Position numbers and translations under genes: made by a program. From Candidatus Latescibacterota bacterium (GTDB taxonomy: Bacteria > JAAXHH01 > JABIQT01), in assembly GCA_018667995.1 (NCBI GenBank), contig JABIQT010000048.1, forward strand, positions 1-20,365: DNA of 20,365 bases. The letters run 5' to 3'. The notes under the pieces are model-generated. The model was not told the origin of the DNA and searched no databases. It worked only from the letters and a program-made list of their open reading frames with translations. Below, piece by piece: positions 1-6,749 of this stretch (position 1 is its first letter; the number at the start of each line of letters is the position of its first letter).

Positions 1-1
1 G

Positions 2-148
2 TCCCATGACTATGATGTTGTTCTTGTTCGGGATGCCCATACTACCTTCGATGGCGATGATCTAACGGCTCCCGAGATCGTTGATAAATACAATGAGAGT
101 CTTGCTTCGATGTTATCGGTGAAAAACGCTGCAGATATTACCTTCTGA
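2..148 (+). CDS. Isochorismatase-like cysteine hydrolase, C-terminal end (partial)
   Basis: Frame 2 is open from the window edge to the TGA at 146-148 and gives 48 residues; the 5' part lies outside the window. The segment reads YDVVLVRDAHTTFDG and then a helix ending in an ITF tail. This matches the last strand and helix of the isochorismatase/nicotinamidase-like hydrolase fold, where a 'GY.V..V.DAHTT.D' stretch precedes the C-terminal helix. The catalytic Asp-Lys-Cys residues lie upstream and cannot be seen, so neither substrate nor activity can be judged. It ends 163 nt before the sulfatase gene and runs the same way, but a shared operon is unproven. The family call rests on a short motif. 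Confidence 0.6.
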   Translation, partial: SHDYDVVLVRDAHTTFDGDDLTAPEIVDKYNESLASMLSVKNAADITF

Positions 149-224
149 TAGGGCCCGGTTTCCGAGTTGATGGTAGTTCATAAACGTGTTCTAATTGAGA
201 TCTGCAGAGATTCAGTCTTTATGG

Positions 225-246
225 CCTGGTACCAGAATGGTCCAGG
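225..246 (+). other. Inverted repeat between hydrolase and sulfatase genes
   Basis: CCTGG and ACC pair with GGT and CCAGG around the loop AGAAT, with one bulged T. A run of six T (260-265) follows about 14 nt later, too far away for a classical intrinsic terminator. It may act as a weak or factor-assisted terminator of the upstream hydrolase gene, or it may be chance. Confidence 0.25.
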
Positions 247-311
247 TACCGTCGCCGCGTTTTTTGATATTACGAAACATCCGGCAACCCTAGTTTGGAG
301 TATTGTAGTCT

Positions 312-1721
312 ATGAATGAACCTGATCCCACACCGGCAAACATTGTGGTAGTCTGCGCCGATACCCTTCGAACCGCCTATCTCGGCGCCTATGGCAATGA
401 CTGGATTCAGACGCCCAATCTGGATCGCTTCGCGCAGCAAGGCGTTCGCTTTACAAACGCACATCCAGAGTGTCTGCCGACGATCCCGACACGCCGCACG
501 TTGCACAGCGGCAGACGTGCATTTCCGTTCAATAACTACGAGCCAGTCCCCTGGGATAATGTCTACATCCCGGGTTGGCAACCCTTGTCGCCCCATGAAG
601 GTACCATGGCTGAAGCACTTGTTCAGAGCGGCTACCACACTGGTTTCTATGGTGATGTACCTCACTATTTCGTGCCTGGAATGAACTTCATTCGTGGCTT
701 CCAACAGTGGTCTTACATTCGGGGCCAAGCCGAGGATCGCTACCGTGCTGCCGCTCATGCCGATCCGTCCCAGATCGCACGATACAAAGGTAATGAACCG
801 CGTATTCGAGCTCATCTGATGAATGTGCAGCCGGAGCAGCCCGAGGAAAACTGGCCAACCGCACGGACCTTCAGGGAAGCGATCGAATTCATTGAGCACA
901 ATCAGCGCAACAGCCCCTTTTACCTGTATGTCGACAGTTTCTCGCCACACGAAACCTGGGAAGCGCCGATGCATTACTACGACCTCTATGGCCGACGTGA
1001 CGAACGGGAGCCTATCTGCCTCAATGTCCCATACGCCTCTCTTGACCAGCATCCAGATTACGAAAACCGCATCGAGAGCATTAAAGCTAACTATGCCGGC
1101 ATGATCACGATGGTGGATACCTGGTTTGGTAAATTGATCGACACCATCGACCGCCTGCGGCTCAGAGAGCAGACTATGGTCATTTTTCTGAGTGACCACG
1201 GTACTAATTTTGCCGACAACGCACAGCGCATCATGGGCAAGCCGGCGGACTACATGTATCCGGGTACCATGTGTATTCCCATGATGGTGCGGCATCCAAG
1301 TGGTGCCGGAGCCGGTACCACTTGTAGCGAATTTGTCTACACGACTGATGTTCCGGCCACTGTCGGCATGATGAGTAATACAGCGCCTGTTGGGGGACTC
1401 GACGGTCAAAGCCTTCTGCCGCTGGTCGAGGGAAGGAGCGGTTTTAACTCGCGCGATTATCTGACCTGCCGCTACGGCAACTCAGTGTGGTTCAAGGACC
1501 ATCAGACCTGGTTCTTCAGTGATGTGAATTTCGAGAACCCGAGTGTTTTCGACCTCGAAGCAGATCCCTTGTGCTGGCAGAACATAGCCTCACAGGCTCA
1601 GGATCGTGTCGAACGGGCAAAAGATCACATTCTTGACGATGCCGGAGGCGTGCTCCTGAACTACACGCGCACGGCAACGACCGACGCACTGGGGCGACCG
1701 GAATTTTCGGGAGACAGATAG
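312..1721 (+). CDS. Sulfatase-family hydrolase (alkaline phosphatase superfamily), Thr at the nucleophile position
   Basis: The 469-residue protein has the arylsulfatase fold marks in order: a metal-binding start VVVCADTLR (D17), the core motif PTIPTRRTLHSGR (residues 56-68), SFSPHETW (H213), KANYAGMITMVD (258-269), and the second metal site LSDHGTN (D295, H296). There is no signal peptide, so it is probably cytoplasmic. The length suits the family. In sulfatases the C/S-x-P-S/T-R motif supplies the Cys or Ser turned into formylglycine. Here the residue four before R61 is T57, and the nearest Cys (C54) sits three residues too early. It may therefore be a phosphodiesterase- or phosphonate-type enzyme, or a sulfatase in an unusual register. 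ATG at 312 has GGAG at 297-300. The substrate is unknown. Confidence 0.85.
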   Translation: MNEPDPTPANIVVVCADTLRTAYLGAYGNDWIQTPNLDRFAQQGVRFTNAHPECLPTIPTRRTLHSGRRAFPFNNYEPVPWDNVYIPGWQPLSPHEGTMAEALVQSGYHTGFYGDVPHYFVPGMNFIRGFQQWSYIRGQAEDRYRAAAHADPSQIARYKGNEPRIRAHLMNVQPEQPEENWPTARTFREAIEFIEHNQRNSPFYLYVDSFSPHETWEAPMHYYDLYGRRDEREPICLNVPYASLDQHPDYENRIESIKANYAGMITMVDTWFGKLIDTIDRLRLREQTMVIFLSDHGTNFADNAQRIMGKPADYMYPGTMCIPMMVRHPSGAGAGTTCSEFVYTTDVPATVGMMSNTAPVGGLDGQSLLPLVEGRSGFNSRDYLTCRYGNSVWFKDHQTWFFSDVNFENPSVFDLEADPLCWQNIASQAQDRVERAKDHILDDAGGVLLNYTRTATTDALGRPEFSGDR

Positions 1722-2033
1722 AGGATGGTCCGAAAGGACTATCGTCGTGCACGGATAGTCTGCGATATCCTCACTTCCGGACGAGGGCAATAAAGGCTTG
1801 GAGTCCGTAAACCGGAGAGGTATAAAGGCGAGTGCGCCACTCTATCTGTCCGTGCCGAGAACCATCGGCGAGAATGAAGTCAGTGACCCTGTCGGCCATA
1901 CCTCTTACTATGGGGCGAACGATACCGTGGTCATCCGGTGGTGCACCTGTTGGGCAGATGACAGCACCGTTCACACCACGCTTTGTCAAGTTCCAGCCAC
2001 AAGACAGAGTATTCGTGATCTTGGAGTACGACT
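1722..2033. other. 312-nt gap with inverted repeats and no convincing + strand gene
   Basis: Just after the sulfatase stop, GGTCC-GAAA-GGACT (1727-1740) can form a small hairpin with a GAAA loop. GACTATC (1737-1743) pairs perfectly with GATAGTC (1754-1760). The two compete for GACT. An outer pair GAGGAT/ATCCTC (1721-1726, 1767-1772) could close the structure. No T-run follows, so it is not a standard terminator. The two open + strand frames here give compositions unlike any family I know. A possible degraded gene on the - strand is listed separately. GGAG at 2023-2026 is the ribosome site of the next gene. Confidence 0.4.
1771..1989 (-). pseudogene. Possible remnant of a CapK/PaaK-like adenylate-forming enzyme C-terminus
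   Basis: The - strand frame gives about 72 residues with ADRVTDFILADGSRHG followed by LYTSPVYGLQAFIALV. In CapK/phenylacetate-CoA ligase-like proteins the C-terminal part has a similar pattern: a 'GRV.D.I..PDGR..HG' hinge, then a segment ending 'F Q.V.'. A Cys-Pro-Thr-Gly stretch shortly before it resembles the 'C.CGR.LP' seen there. Nothing of the rest of such an enzyme (about 350 residues) remains. The frame closes upstream near 2028, where the methyltransferase gene begins on the other strand. This could equally be a chance open frame. The resemblance comes from memory of the family and has not been aligned. Confidence 0.2.
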
Positions 2034-2738
2034 ATGAATGTACCGGAGCTTCAGAAACCAGGTCGGGTCGGATCCGTCAGAGCTGGATACGATCAGTGGG
2101 CGAAGGTTTACGACCATGATGCCAATCCTCTGCTGGCGTTGGAGGAACCTCATGTTCAGCGGATTCTGGGGCGGGTTGATGGTCTCTGTATTCTGGATCT
2201 GGGTTGTGGAACGGGCAGGCACACCTCCTGGCTGGCTGCCGCCGGAGCGCAAGTTACGGCCGTGGATTTCGCCACCGGTATGCTCTTGCAGGCCCGCCGA
2301 AAAACCCAGGACTTCGGTGTCAGTTACGTGATTCATGATCTACATGATTCGTTACCGTACCGTGCGGGGGCTTTTGATGTAGTCCTGAGTTGTCTGGTCC
2401 TTGAGCATCTGGACAGTCTGGCCGATTTCTTTGCGAACATCTATCAGGTAACAGCCCCCGGTGGCCGTACCGTCGTATCTACGGTACATCCTGCCATGTT
2501 TCTGCGTGGAAGTCAGGCGCAGTTCACAGACCCATCCTCCGGTGATGTGGTCAGGCCGGGCAGCCATGCACACAGCATCGGTGACTGCGTCATGGCGGCC
2601 ATCGATGCCGGTTTTGAACTTCGGGGCGTCGAAGAATTTGCGCCAGACGCCGCCTTTGTATGTGTGTATAGGAGAGCGGAGAAATATCAGGGCTGGCCCA
2701 TGCTGCTTCTGATGGATGGCGTACGGCCTGGCCATTAG
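2034..2738 (+). CDS. Class I SAM-dependent methyltransferase
   Basis: The 234-residue protein has a clear Rossmann-type methyltransferase core: motif I ILDLGCGTGRH (residues 53-63), the acidic end of strand 2 (VDF, D78), a conserved Asp in HDLHDSLPY (D102), the strand 4 motif FDVVLSCLVLEHL (114-126) and the post-motif APGGR (141-145). The N-terminal SVRAGYDQWAKVYD is typical of the BioC/UbiE-like group of small-molecule methyltransferases. The substrate cannot be read from the sequence. ATG at 2034 has GGAG at 2023-2026, an ideal spacing. It stands alone, with gaps on both sides, next to the sulfatase and ASCH genes. Confidence 0.88.
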   Translation: MNVPELQKPGRVGSVRAGYDQWAKVYDHDANPLLALEEPHVQRILGRVDGLCILDLGCGTGRHTSWLAAAGAQVTAVDFATGMLLQARRKTQDFGVSYVIHDLHDSLPYRAGAFDVVLSCLVLEHLDSLADFFANIYQVTAPGGRTVVSTVHPAMFLRGSQAQFTDPSSGDVVRPGSHAHSIGDCVMAAIDAGFELRGVEEFAPDAAFVCVYRRAEKYQGWPMLLLMDGVRPGH

Positions 2739-2853
2739 TAATATCCGCCAGACAATTGAGGAAAGTTGAATGGTTTGCTTACGCCTACGGACGTATCTGA
2801 GACCCCCTATCGCGGTGTTTCTAACGTAGAATCACCACAACCAACAGGTCAGA

Positions 2854-3453
2854 ATGTTATTTCGAAGGGTTACGTTGAAGGGGATTCGCGACGGTGACAT
2901 TACCGTCGCGTTCCGGCGTTGGAAGAGGCCGTCGGTTAAAACCGGCGGAACCCTCATGACTGCCGTCGGCCAACTGGAGATTGCCTCCGTTACCGAGGTC
3001 TCTTCCGAATCCATCACACATGAGGATGCCCATCAGGCCGGTTATGAAACTCTCGTTGCCCTGCTTGAGGAACTTGCGGGCCCGGAAGACAGGGAGATTT
3101 ACCGTGTAGATCTCGGAATGATGGGGCCGGATCCAAGAATCGCCCTTCGGCAAATGTTACCTGACCTGGAGGAAACAACGGACTTGCTGAAGCGTCTCCA
3201 ATCTCTCGATATACGTTCCGCCGATGGACCTTGGACTCGCCAGGTACTGGTAACCATCGAAGAGAATCCGGGCGTTCGCTCAGGTACTCTCTGTGAATTG
3301 CTCAACCAGGATCAACCAAAGTTCAAGAGGCGTGTAAGAAGTCTCAAGAATATTGGTCTCACGGAGAGCCTCGGTACCGGTTATCGGCTATCACCCAAGG
3401 GAAAGGCTTTGTTGGTGCATCTGACGGCACCCGATGAGGAGGCTACCAGTTGA
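2854..3453 (+). CDS. ASCH-domain protein with C-terminal winged-helix domain
   Basis: The 199-residue protein begins with an ASCH/PUA-like fold: MLFRRVTLKGIRDGDITVAF, RRWKRPSVKTGGTL (residues 21-34), VGQLEIASVTEV (38-49), ITHEDAHQAGY (54-64) and a closing strand IYRVDLGMMGPDPRIALR (82-99). ASCH domains bind RNA or modified nucleosides, and some relatives (YqfB) are amidohydrolases of acetylcytidine. Residues about 125-190 look like a winged helix: TRQVLVTIEENPGVRSGTL, a recognition-helix candidate QPKFKRRVRSLKNIGL, then a wing GTGYRLSPKGKAL, as in MarR/ArsR-type folds. The pair suggests a nucleic-acid-binding regulator that senses a nucleoside or RNA, but this is inference. The start at 2854 has only a weak AGG (2846-2848). 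A later ATG (2956, M35) would cut into the ASCH fold, so I keep the first. Confidence 0.75.
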   Translation: MLFRRVTLKGIRDGDITVAFRRWKRPSVKTGGTLMTAVGQLEIASVTEVSSESITHEDAHQAGYETLVALLEELAGPEDREIYRVDLGMMGPDPRIALRQMLPDLEETTDLLKRLQSLDIRSADGPWTRQVLVTIEENPGVRSGTLCELLNQDQPKFKRRVRSLKNIGLTESLGTGYRLSPKGKALLVHLTAPDEEATS

Positions 3454-3831
3454 CCGGGACCTCATGATGGCAACTAGGTGTTCGTCCCGTTTGTCTAGTC
3501 CATGAACCTCCAAGAAATATCGAAAGGTCTGTGATAGGCCCATCCCGACTGAAGATCGCAAATAATGAACGGGGCGCTTTCTCACCACGAAAAAGGGGAC
3601 CAGGGGAGGTGGCCGAAGTAGCCGCTCGTCGGCCATAGTCTGTGGTAGTGCCAATAGGAGAGTCTGGTGCTTGGATCATGATCTTCAGCAATTGATCGCG
3701 ATTTCCATGGGATTTCACGGGCAACTCTCGGGAACAATGGTCGTGCCTGACCATGGGCTGACCTGCCAGAGCGATACTATTATCGCGACGCGAAAGAGCA
3801 TACTGGAGTCAATAGCACCCAGGAGGGGAAG
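3454..3831. other. 378-nt gap with inverted repeats
   Basis: I see no protein family in any frame here; two open - strand frames have unfamiliar composition. Structures present are TGGCCGA/TCGGCCA (3610-3616 and 3629-3635), ATGGTC/GACCAT around a 6-nt loop (3737-3754), and GCGATA-CTAT-TATCGC (3771-3786), the last just upstream of the lipoprotein gene. None is followed by a T-run. The hairpin at 3771-3786 lies where a promoter or operator for the lipoprotein gene would be expected, but no clear -35/-10 pair was found. Confidence 0.4.
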
Positions 3832-4512
3832 ATGTTAGAATTAAGGATGTATGCGCTTATGATTGCTGTGGTCTTGGCGACCACGGGCTGTGGATCGTCG
3901 ACAAGCGATGATGCGGAACTCATGGCACAGGCCTCTGTGGAAGGTTCGGTACTTAGTTCGTCCGGATTTCCCACCGGCGCCATCAGCATGGCCCCGACCC
4001 TCACCTATGTCGGGCGCGATCTTTTTGTTTTGTACGGGGTCGCCAATTGTGAGATTCATCTCTTCGTGGAGGCGGCCAGGGACGGTCGTGTGCTTCGGTT
4101 GTACTGGTTTCAATTTGAAGGCTACTTACCCTCGTGGATCCCGAGATCCTATGACTATTCCGACGACGCATATCGCACGCCCATTGGCGACAAAGAGTTC
4201 TATGACAGTGTCAGCTACTACAACGTGACGGATTCTCGCGACGAGTGGCGTGCAGACTCGGACATCATGCATGTCATACGTCTTCTGAAATCACAGGGTT
4301 ACCGGCTCGAAGACGATGTGATGCGCATCCGCTTTGTACATCTGGACGAAGAAAAGAAGAAGGAACTGATGATCATATACATGGAGGATCTCGCCCAGCA
4401 CGACCTCACAGTGTCCCGGTTCGACGGGCCAGAAGGCCAGAGTCGCTGGGATGATATTCAGGCGGCCATGCGCGTTCGGGCACTCTCAGGAATGACCATC
4501 GATATAAAGTAG
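3832..4512 (+). CDS. Putative lipoprotein of unknown function
   Basis: The 226-residue product begins with a lipoprotein signal: a basic start (MLELRMYA), a hydrophobic stretch LMIAVVLA, and a lipobox-like TTGC with Cys20, followed by GSSTSDD, a typical flexible Ser/Asp tether. Acylation and membrane anchoring are therefore likely. The mature part has a mid-region rich in aromatic and acidic residues (YDYSDDAYRTPIGDKEFYDS), a charged helix (LDEEKKKELMIIYMEDLA), and no motif I recognise. A small periplasmic domain is plausible. ATG at 3832 has a strong ribosome site AGGAGGGG right upstream (3821-3828). It stands alone between two gaps of more than 350 nt, so context gives no role. Confidence 0.7.
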   Translation: MLELRMYALMIAVVLATTGCGSSTSDDAELMAQASVEGSVLSSSGFPTGAISMAPTLTYVGRDLFVLYGVANCEIHLFVEAARDGRVLRLYWFQFEGYLPSWIPRSYDYSDDAYRTPIGDKEFYDSVSYYNVTDSRDEWRADSDIMHVIRLLKSQGYRLEDDVMRIRFVHLDEEKKKELMIIYMEDLAQHDLTVSRFDGPEGQSRWDDIQAAMRVRALSGMTIDIK

Positions 4513-4864
4513 TACCTCGGCATCTTTGAAGCAGACGGTAGTCGGAGTTTAACGTTGACACCCATGTCACCGCGGGCTTGATTGGCTGGACGAGAATCTA
4601 TACGGGCGATACTGCCTTCGATGCAAACCTCGGGATCCGCGGTGTACGTAGTATCTTCACTATCGGGTAAAGCCTCGCTCGCCCTCTGTGGTTGGTCCAT
4701 GCTCGCTCAGTCAGCATCGTCAAACCCCTGTACGATCGGTCAAAATCCGATCATAAAAACGAATTCAGAGTTCGGCCAAGGAATCATACGGCTTTGAACA
4801 ATGGTTTTGAACCCTTCATCATTTCCAAGAAATTGACTGAATCTCCATTCAGAACTGGTATCGA
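4513..4864. other. 352-nt gap upstream of tyrA-pheA
   Basis: A stop-bounded frame at 4545-4670 reads FNVDTHVTAGLIGWTRIYTG and then about 20 more alternating polar/nonpolar residues. It may be a worn fragment of a beta-rich protein, but it has no start and could be chance. A perfect hairpin GATCGG/CCGATC with loop TCAAAAT lies at 4734-4752, followed by an A-rich stretch, not a T-run. A second hairpin lies at 4837-4852 (listed separately). I see no T-box, no leader peptide with Tyr or Phe runs and no terminator, so classical attenuation is not supported. Confidence 0.35.
4837..4852 (+). promoter_or_regulatory. Hairpin just upstream of the tyrA-pheA start
   Basis: CTGAAT pairs perfectly with ATTCAG around a CTCC loop, ending 12 nt before the ATG at 4865. 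No good Shine-Dalgarno sequence lies in the remaining 12 nt. The stem would therefore sit where the ribosome lands and could affect initiation. A regulatory role is inference only. Confidence 0.25.
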
Positions 4865-6586
4865 ATGAGTGCCCTACCCGTAACGCGCATCACAATCGTC
4901 GGACTCGGACTGCTCGGCGGTTCCTTCGGCCTCGCGCTTAGACAAGCTGGTGCGGTCCGTGACGTTGTGGGGGTTGATGTCGCGGAAGACATAATTCAGA
5001 AGGCACGTGAATGCGGCGCCATTGACCGGGGTTCTCTGGACGTAAAAGAGGCGATGGTGGGCGCAGATATCGTTGTGCTTGCCATGCCAGTACGTACCAT
5101 AATCGAGCTGCTGCCTGACCTGGTGTTGTCGCTACCGCGGGAAACGCTGCTATTCGATCTTGGCAGTACCAAAGGAGAGATCAGTCGTGTGATCGACGAC
5201 TTGGACCATCCGGTGCGGTACGTGGGAGGCCACCCCATGGCTGGCACAGAACACTCCGGGATTGAGGCGGCTCAGGCTACTTTGTTCTCAAGCGCCACAT
5301 TCGCGTTGGTGCCGCACCCACCGGTGGACGATGCCGGCATCAGTATTCTAACAGACATCATTCGTCGGATCGGCGCAAATCCCACCGTAATTTCAGCCGA
5401 CCGCCACGATCGCATCGTGGCGAAGACTAGCCACGTGCCTTATTTGCTATCATCGGCGCTGGTACGCGCCACAGAGGAATCAGCGCAGACGGATCCCAGG
5501 CTATGGGATTTTGCCGCAGGTGGGTTTCGAGATACCAGTCGTGTGGCTGCCAGTAACGTCCGGGTCATGGCCGACATCTGCCTGACCAACCGAGCACATG
5601 TGTTAAGTGGGTTGGCGGATGCCCAGTCAGAGCTTGGCCAAATCGCACAGTGGATCCGGGACGGGGATCGGGACGCCCTGGAGAAAGCATTATCAGAGGC
5701 AAGGACAGTGAGGACCCGAGTATTCGGGGAAAGGGGACAGATCTTGAGTACAAAGAAAGTCAGCTTTCAGGGGGAGCGTGGCGCCTTCAGTGAGATCGCC
5801 GCGCTCGAATACTTCGGCGATATCGCGGAGCCGGTTCCACAACCATGGTTTGACGACGCGTTTGACGCGGTCGAGAAAGGGCACTGCGACTACGGAATGC
5901 TGCCCATTGAAAACTCTCTTGCAGGCAGTATTCACGTGAATTACGATTTACTGTTGAAGCATAGTCTCTCAGTGGTAGGCGAGATCAAGCTCCGTATTGT
6001 GCACAACTTGCTTGTAAACAAAGGTGTTTCCTTCGAAGATGTGAAGAAAGTTCAGTCCCATCCCAAAGCGCTCGAGCAGTGTGTCGATTACTTCCGTAAG
6101 CACGAAGGATTGACGGGTGAGACAGTTTATGATACGGCAGGCGCGGCAAAGATGCTGAAAGAGAGCGGAGCCCGTGACACGGCCGTGATAGCGAGCAGTC
6201 GTGCTGCCTCGCATTATGGTCTCGAGATCATCGAGCGCGGGGTAGAAGATAATCCGCAGAATTACACGCGCTTTCTTGTGCTGGCTCCACAACCGGAGGA
6301 CCCTCAGGGCGATCGGGTAAAGACGACGCTGGTTTTCTCCGTAGCAAATGTGCCCGGTAGTCTGTTCAAGGCGATGAGCGTTTTTGCCCTGCGGGATATC
6401 AGCGTCTTGAAGATTGAATCGCGACCCCTGATCGGGTCGCCCTGGGAATACCTATTCTACCTTGATATCGAAGGTCGGGCGGACAGCCAGGCGGGGCGTC
6501 GTGCCATAGATCACCTTCAGGAATTCACAACATATTACAAGATGTTGGGTACATACGGGGAAGGACGCACAGTAGACAGCGCCTAG
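4865..6586 (+). CDS. tyrA-pheA: Fused prephenate dehydrogenase (TyrA) / prephenate dehydratase (PheA)
   Basis: The 573-residue protein holds both terminal branch enzymes of aromatic amino-acid synthesis. Residues 1 to about 290 are TyrA: NAD-binding ITIVGLGLLGGSFG (G13-x-G15-xx-G18), DLGSTKG (98-104) and GGHPMAGTEHSG with the catalytic-type H123. It would convert prephenate to 4-hydroxyphenylpyruvate. Residues about 297-475 are PheA: KVSFQGERGAFSE, GMLPIENSLAGS, and NYTRFLVL with the catalytic TRF at 468-470, giving phenylpyruvate. Residues about 487-565 form an ACT domain with the Phe-binding ESRP at 518-521; the usual GALV is GSLF here. Feedback by Phe is therefore likely. There is no chorismate mutase domain. 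An AAGGGG (5731-5736) and TTG (5744) lie at the domain border and could allow separate PheA translation. The upstream ribosome site is weak. Confidence 0.93.
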   Translation: MSALPVTRITIVGLGLLGGSFGLALRQAGAVRDVVGVDVAEDIIQKARECGAIDRGSLDVKEAMVGADIVVLAMPVRTIIELLPDLVLSLPRETLLFDLGSTKGEISRVIDDLDHPVRYVGGHPMAGTEHSGIEAAQATLFSSATFALVPHPPVDDAGISILTDIIRRIGANPTVISADRHDRIVAKTSHVPYLLSSALVRATEESAQTDPRLWDFAAGGFRDTSRVAASNVRVMADICLTNRAHVLSGLADAQSELGQIAQWIRDGDRDALEKALSEARTVRTRVFGERGQILSTKKVSFQGERGAFSEIAALEYFGDIAEPVPQPWFDDAFDAVEKGHCDYGMLPIENSLAGSIHVNYDLLLKHSLSVVGEIKLRIVHNLLVNKGVSFEDVKKVQSHPKALEQCVDYFRKHEGLTGETVYDTAGAAKMLKESGARDTAVIASSRAASHYGLEIIERGVEDNPQNYTRFLVLAPQPEDPQGDRVKTTLVFSVANVPGSLFKAMSVFALRDISVLKIESRPLIGSPWEYLFYLDIEGRADSQAGRRAIDHLQEFTTYYKMLGTYGEGRTVDSA

Positions 6587-6749
6587 CTTGCGTTTCGTCC
6601 TAAATGTCATGTAGCGATGTCAGTGTGTAGCTGTTGGGGAGATCGGATCCAGTCGTCACTGGAGAATTCAACACAAGCTGCTCATGGTGTGCTATTCGGT
6701 CCCCGGTATCTGTCACTCTTGCACTACGGATATCGAGTGCGGGTATGCG
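6587..6749. other. Convergent gap with two inverted repeats
   Basis: The 3' ends of tyrA-pheA (+) and rqcH (-) meet here. TCCAGT-CGTC-ACTGGA (6648-6663) is a perfect 6-bp hairpin. CTTGCACT/AGTGCGGG (6718-6725, 6736-6743) is a stem that reads in both directions, with two G-T pairs on one strand. Either may mark transcript ends, but neither has a T-run on either strand. Confidence 0.3.

Noticed and set aside
270-1409. 379-codon open frame on the - strand opposite the sulfatase gene
   Set aside because: It lies wholly antisense to a well-supported gene, has no recognisable domain and a composition expected from the complementary frame of a coding sequence.
1798-2119. Two overlapping + strand open frames between the sulfatase and methyltransferase genes
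   Set aside because: No family resemblance and no conserved-looking segments; the longer one runs into the methyltransferase gene in another frame.
3391-3754. Two - strand open frames in the gap between the ASCH and lipoprotein genes
   Set aside because: Neither shows a known motif; one overlaps the ASCH gene's 3' end.
4734-4752. Intrinsic terminator from the GATCGG/CCGATC hairpin
   Set aside because: It is followed by A-rich sequence, not T, on the + strand, and no gene ends on the - strand here.
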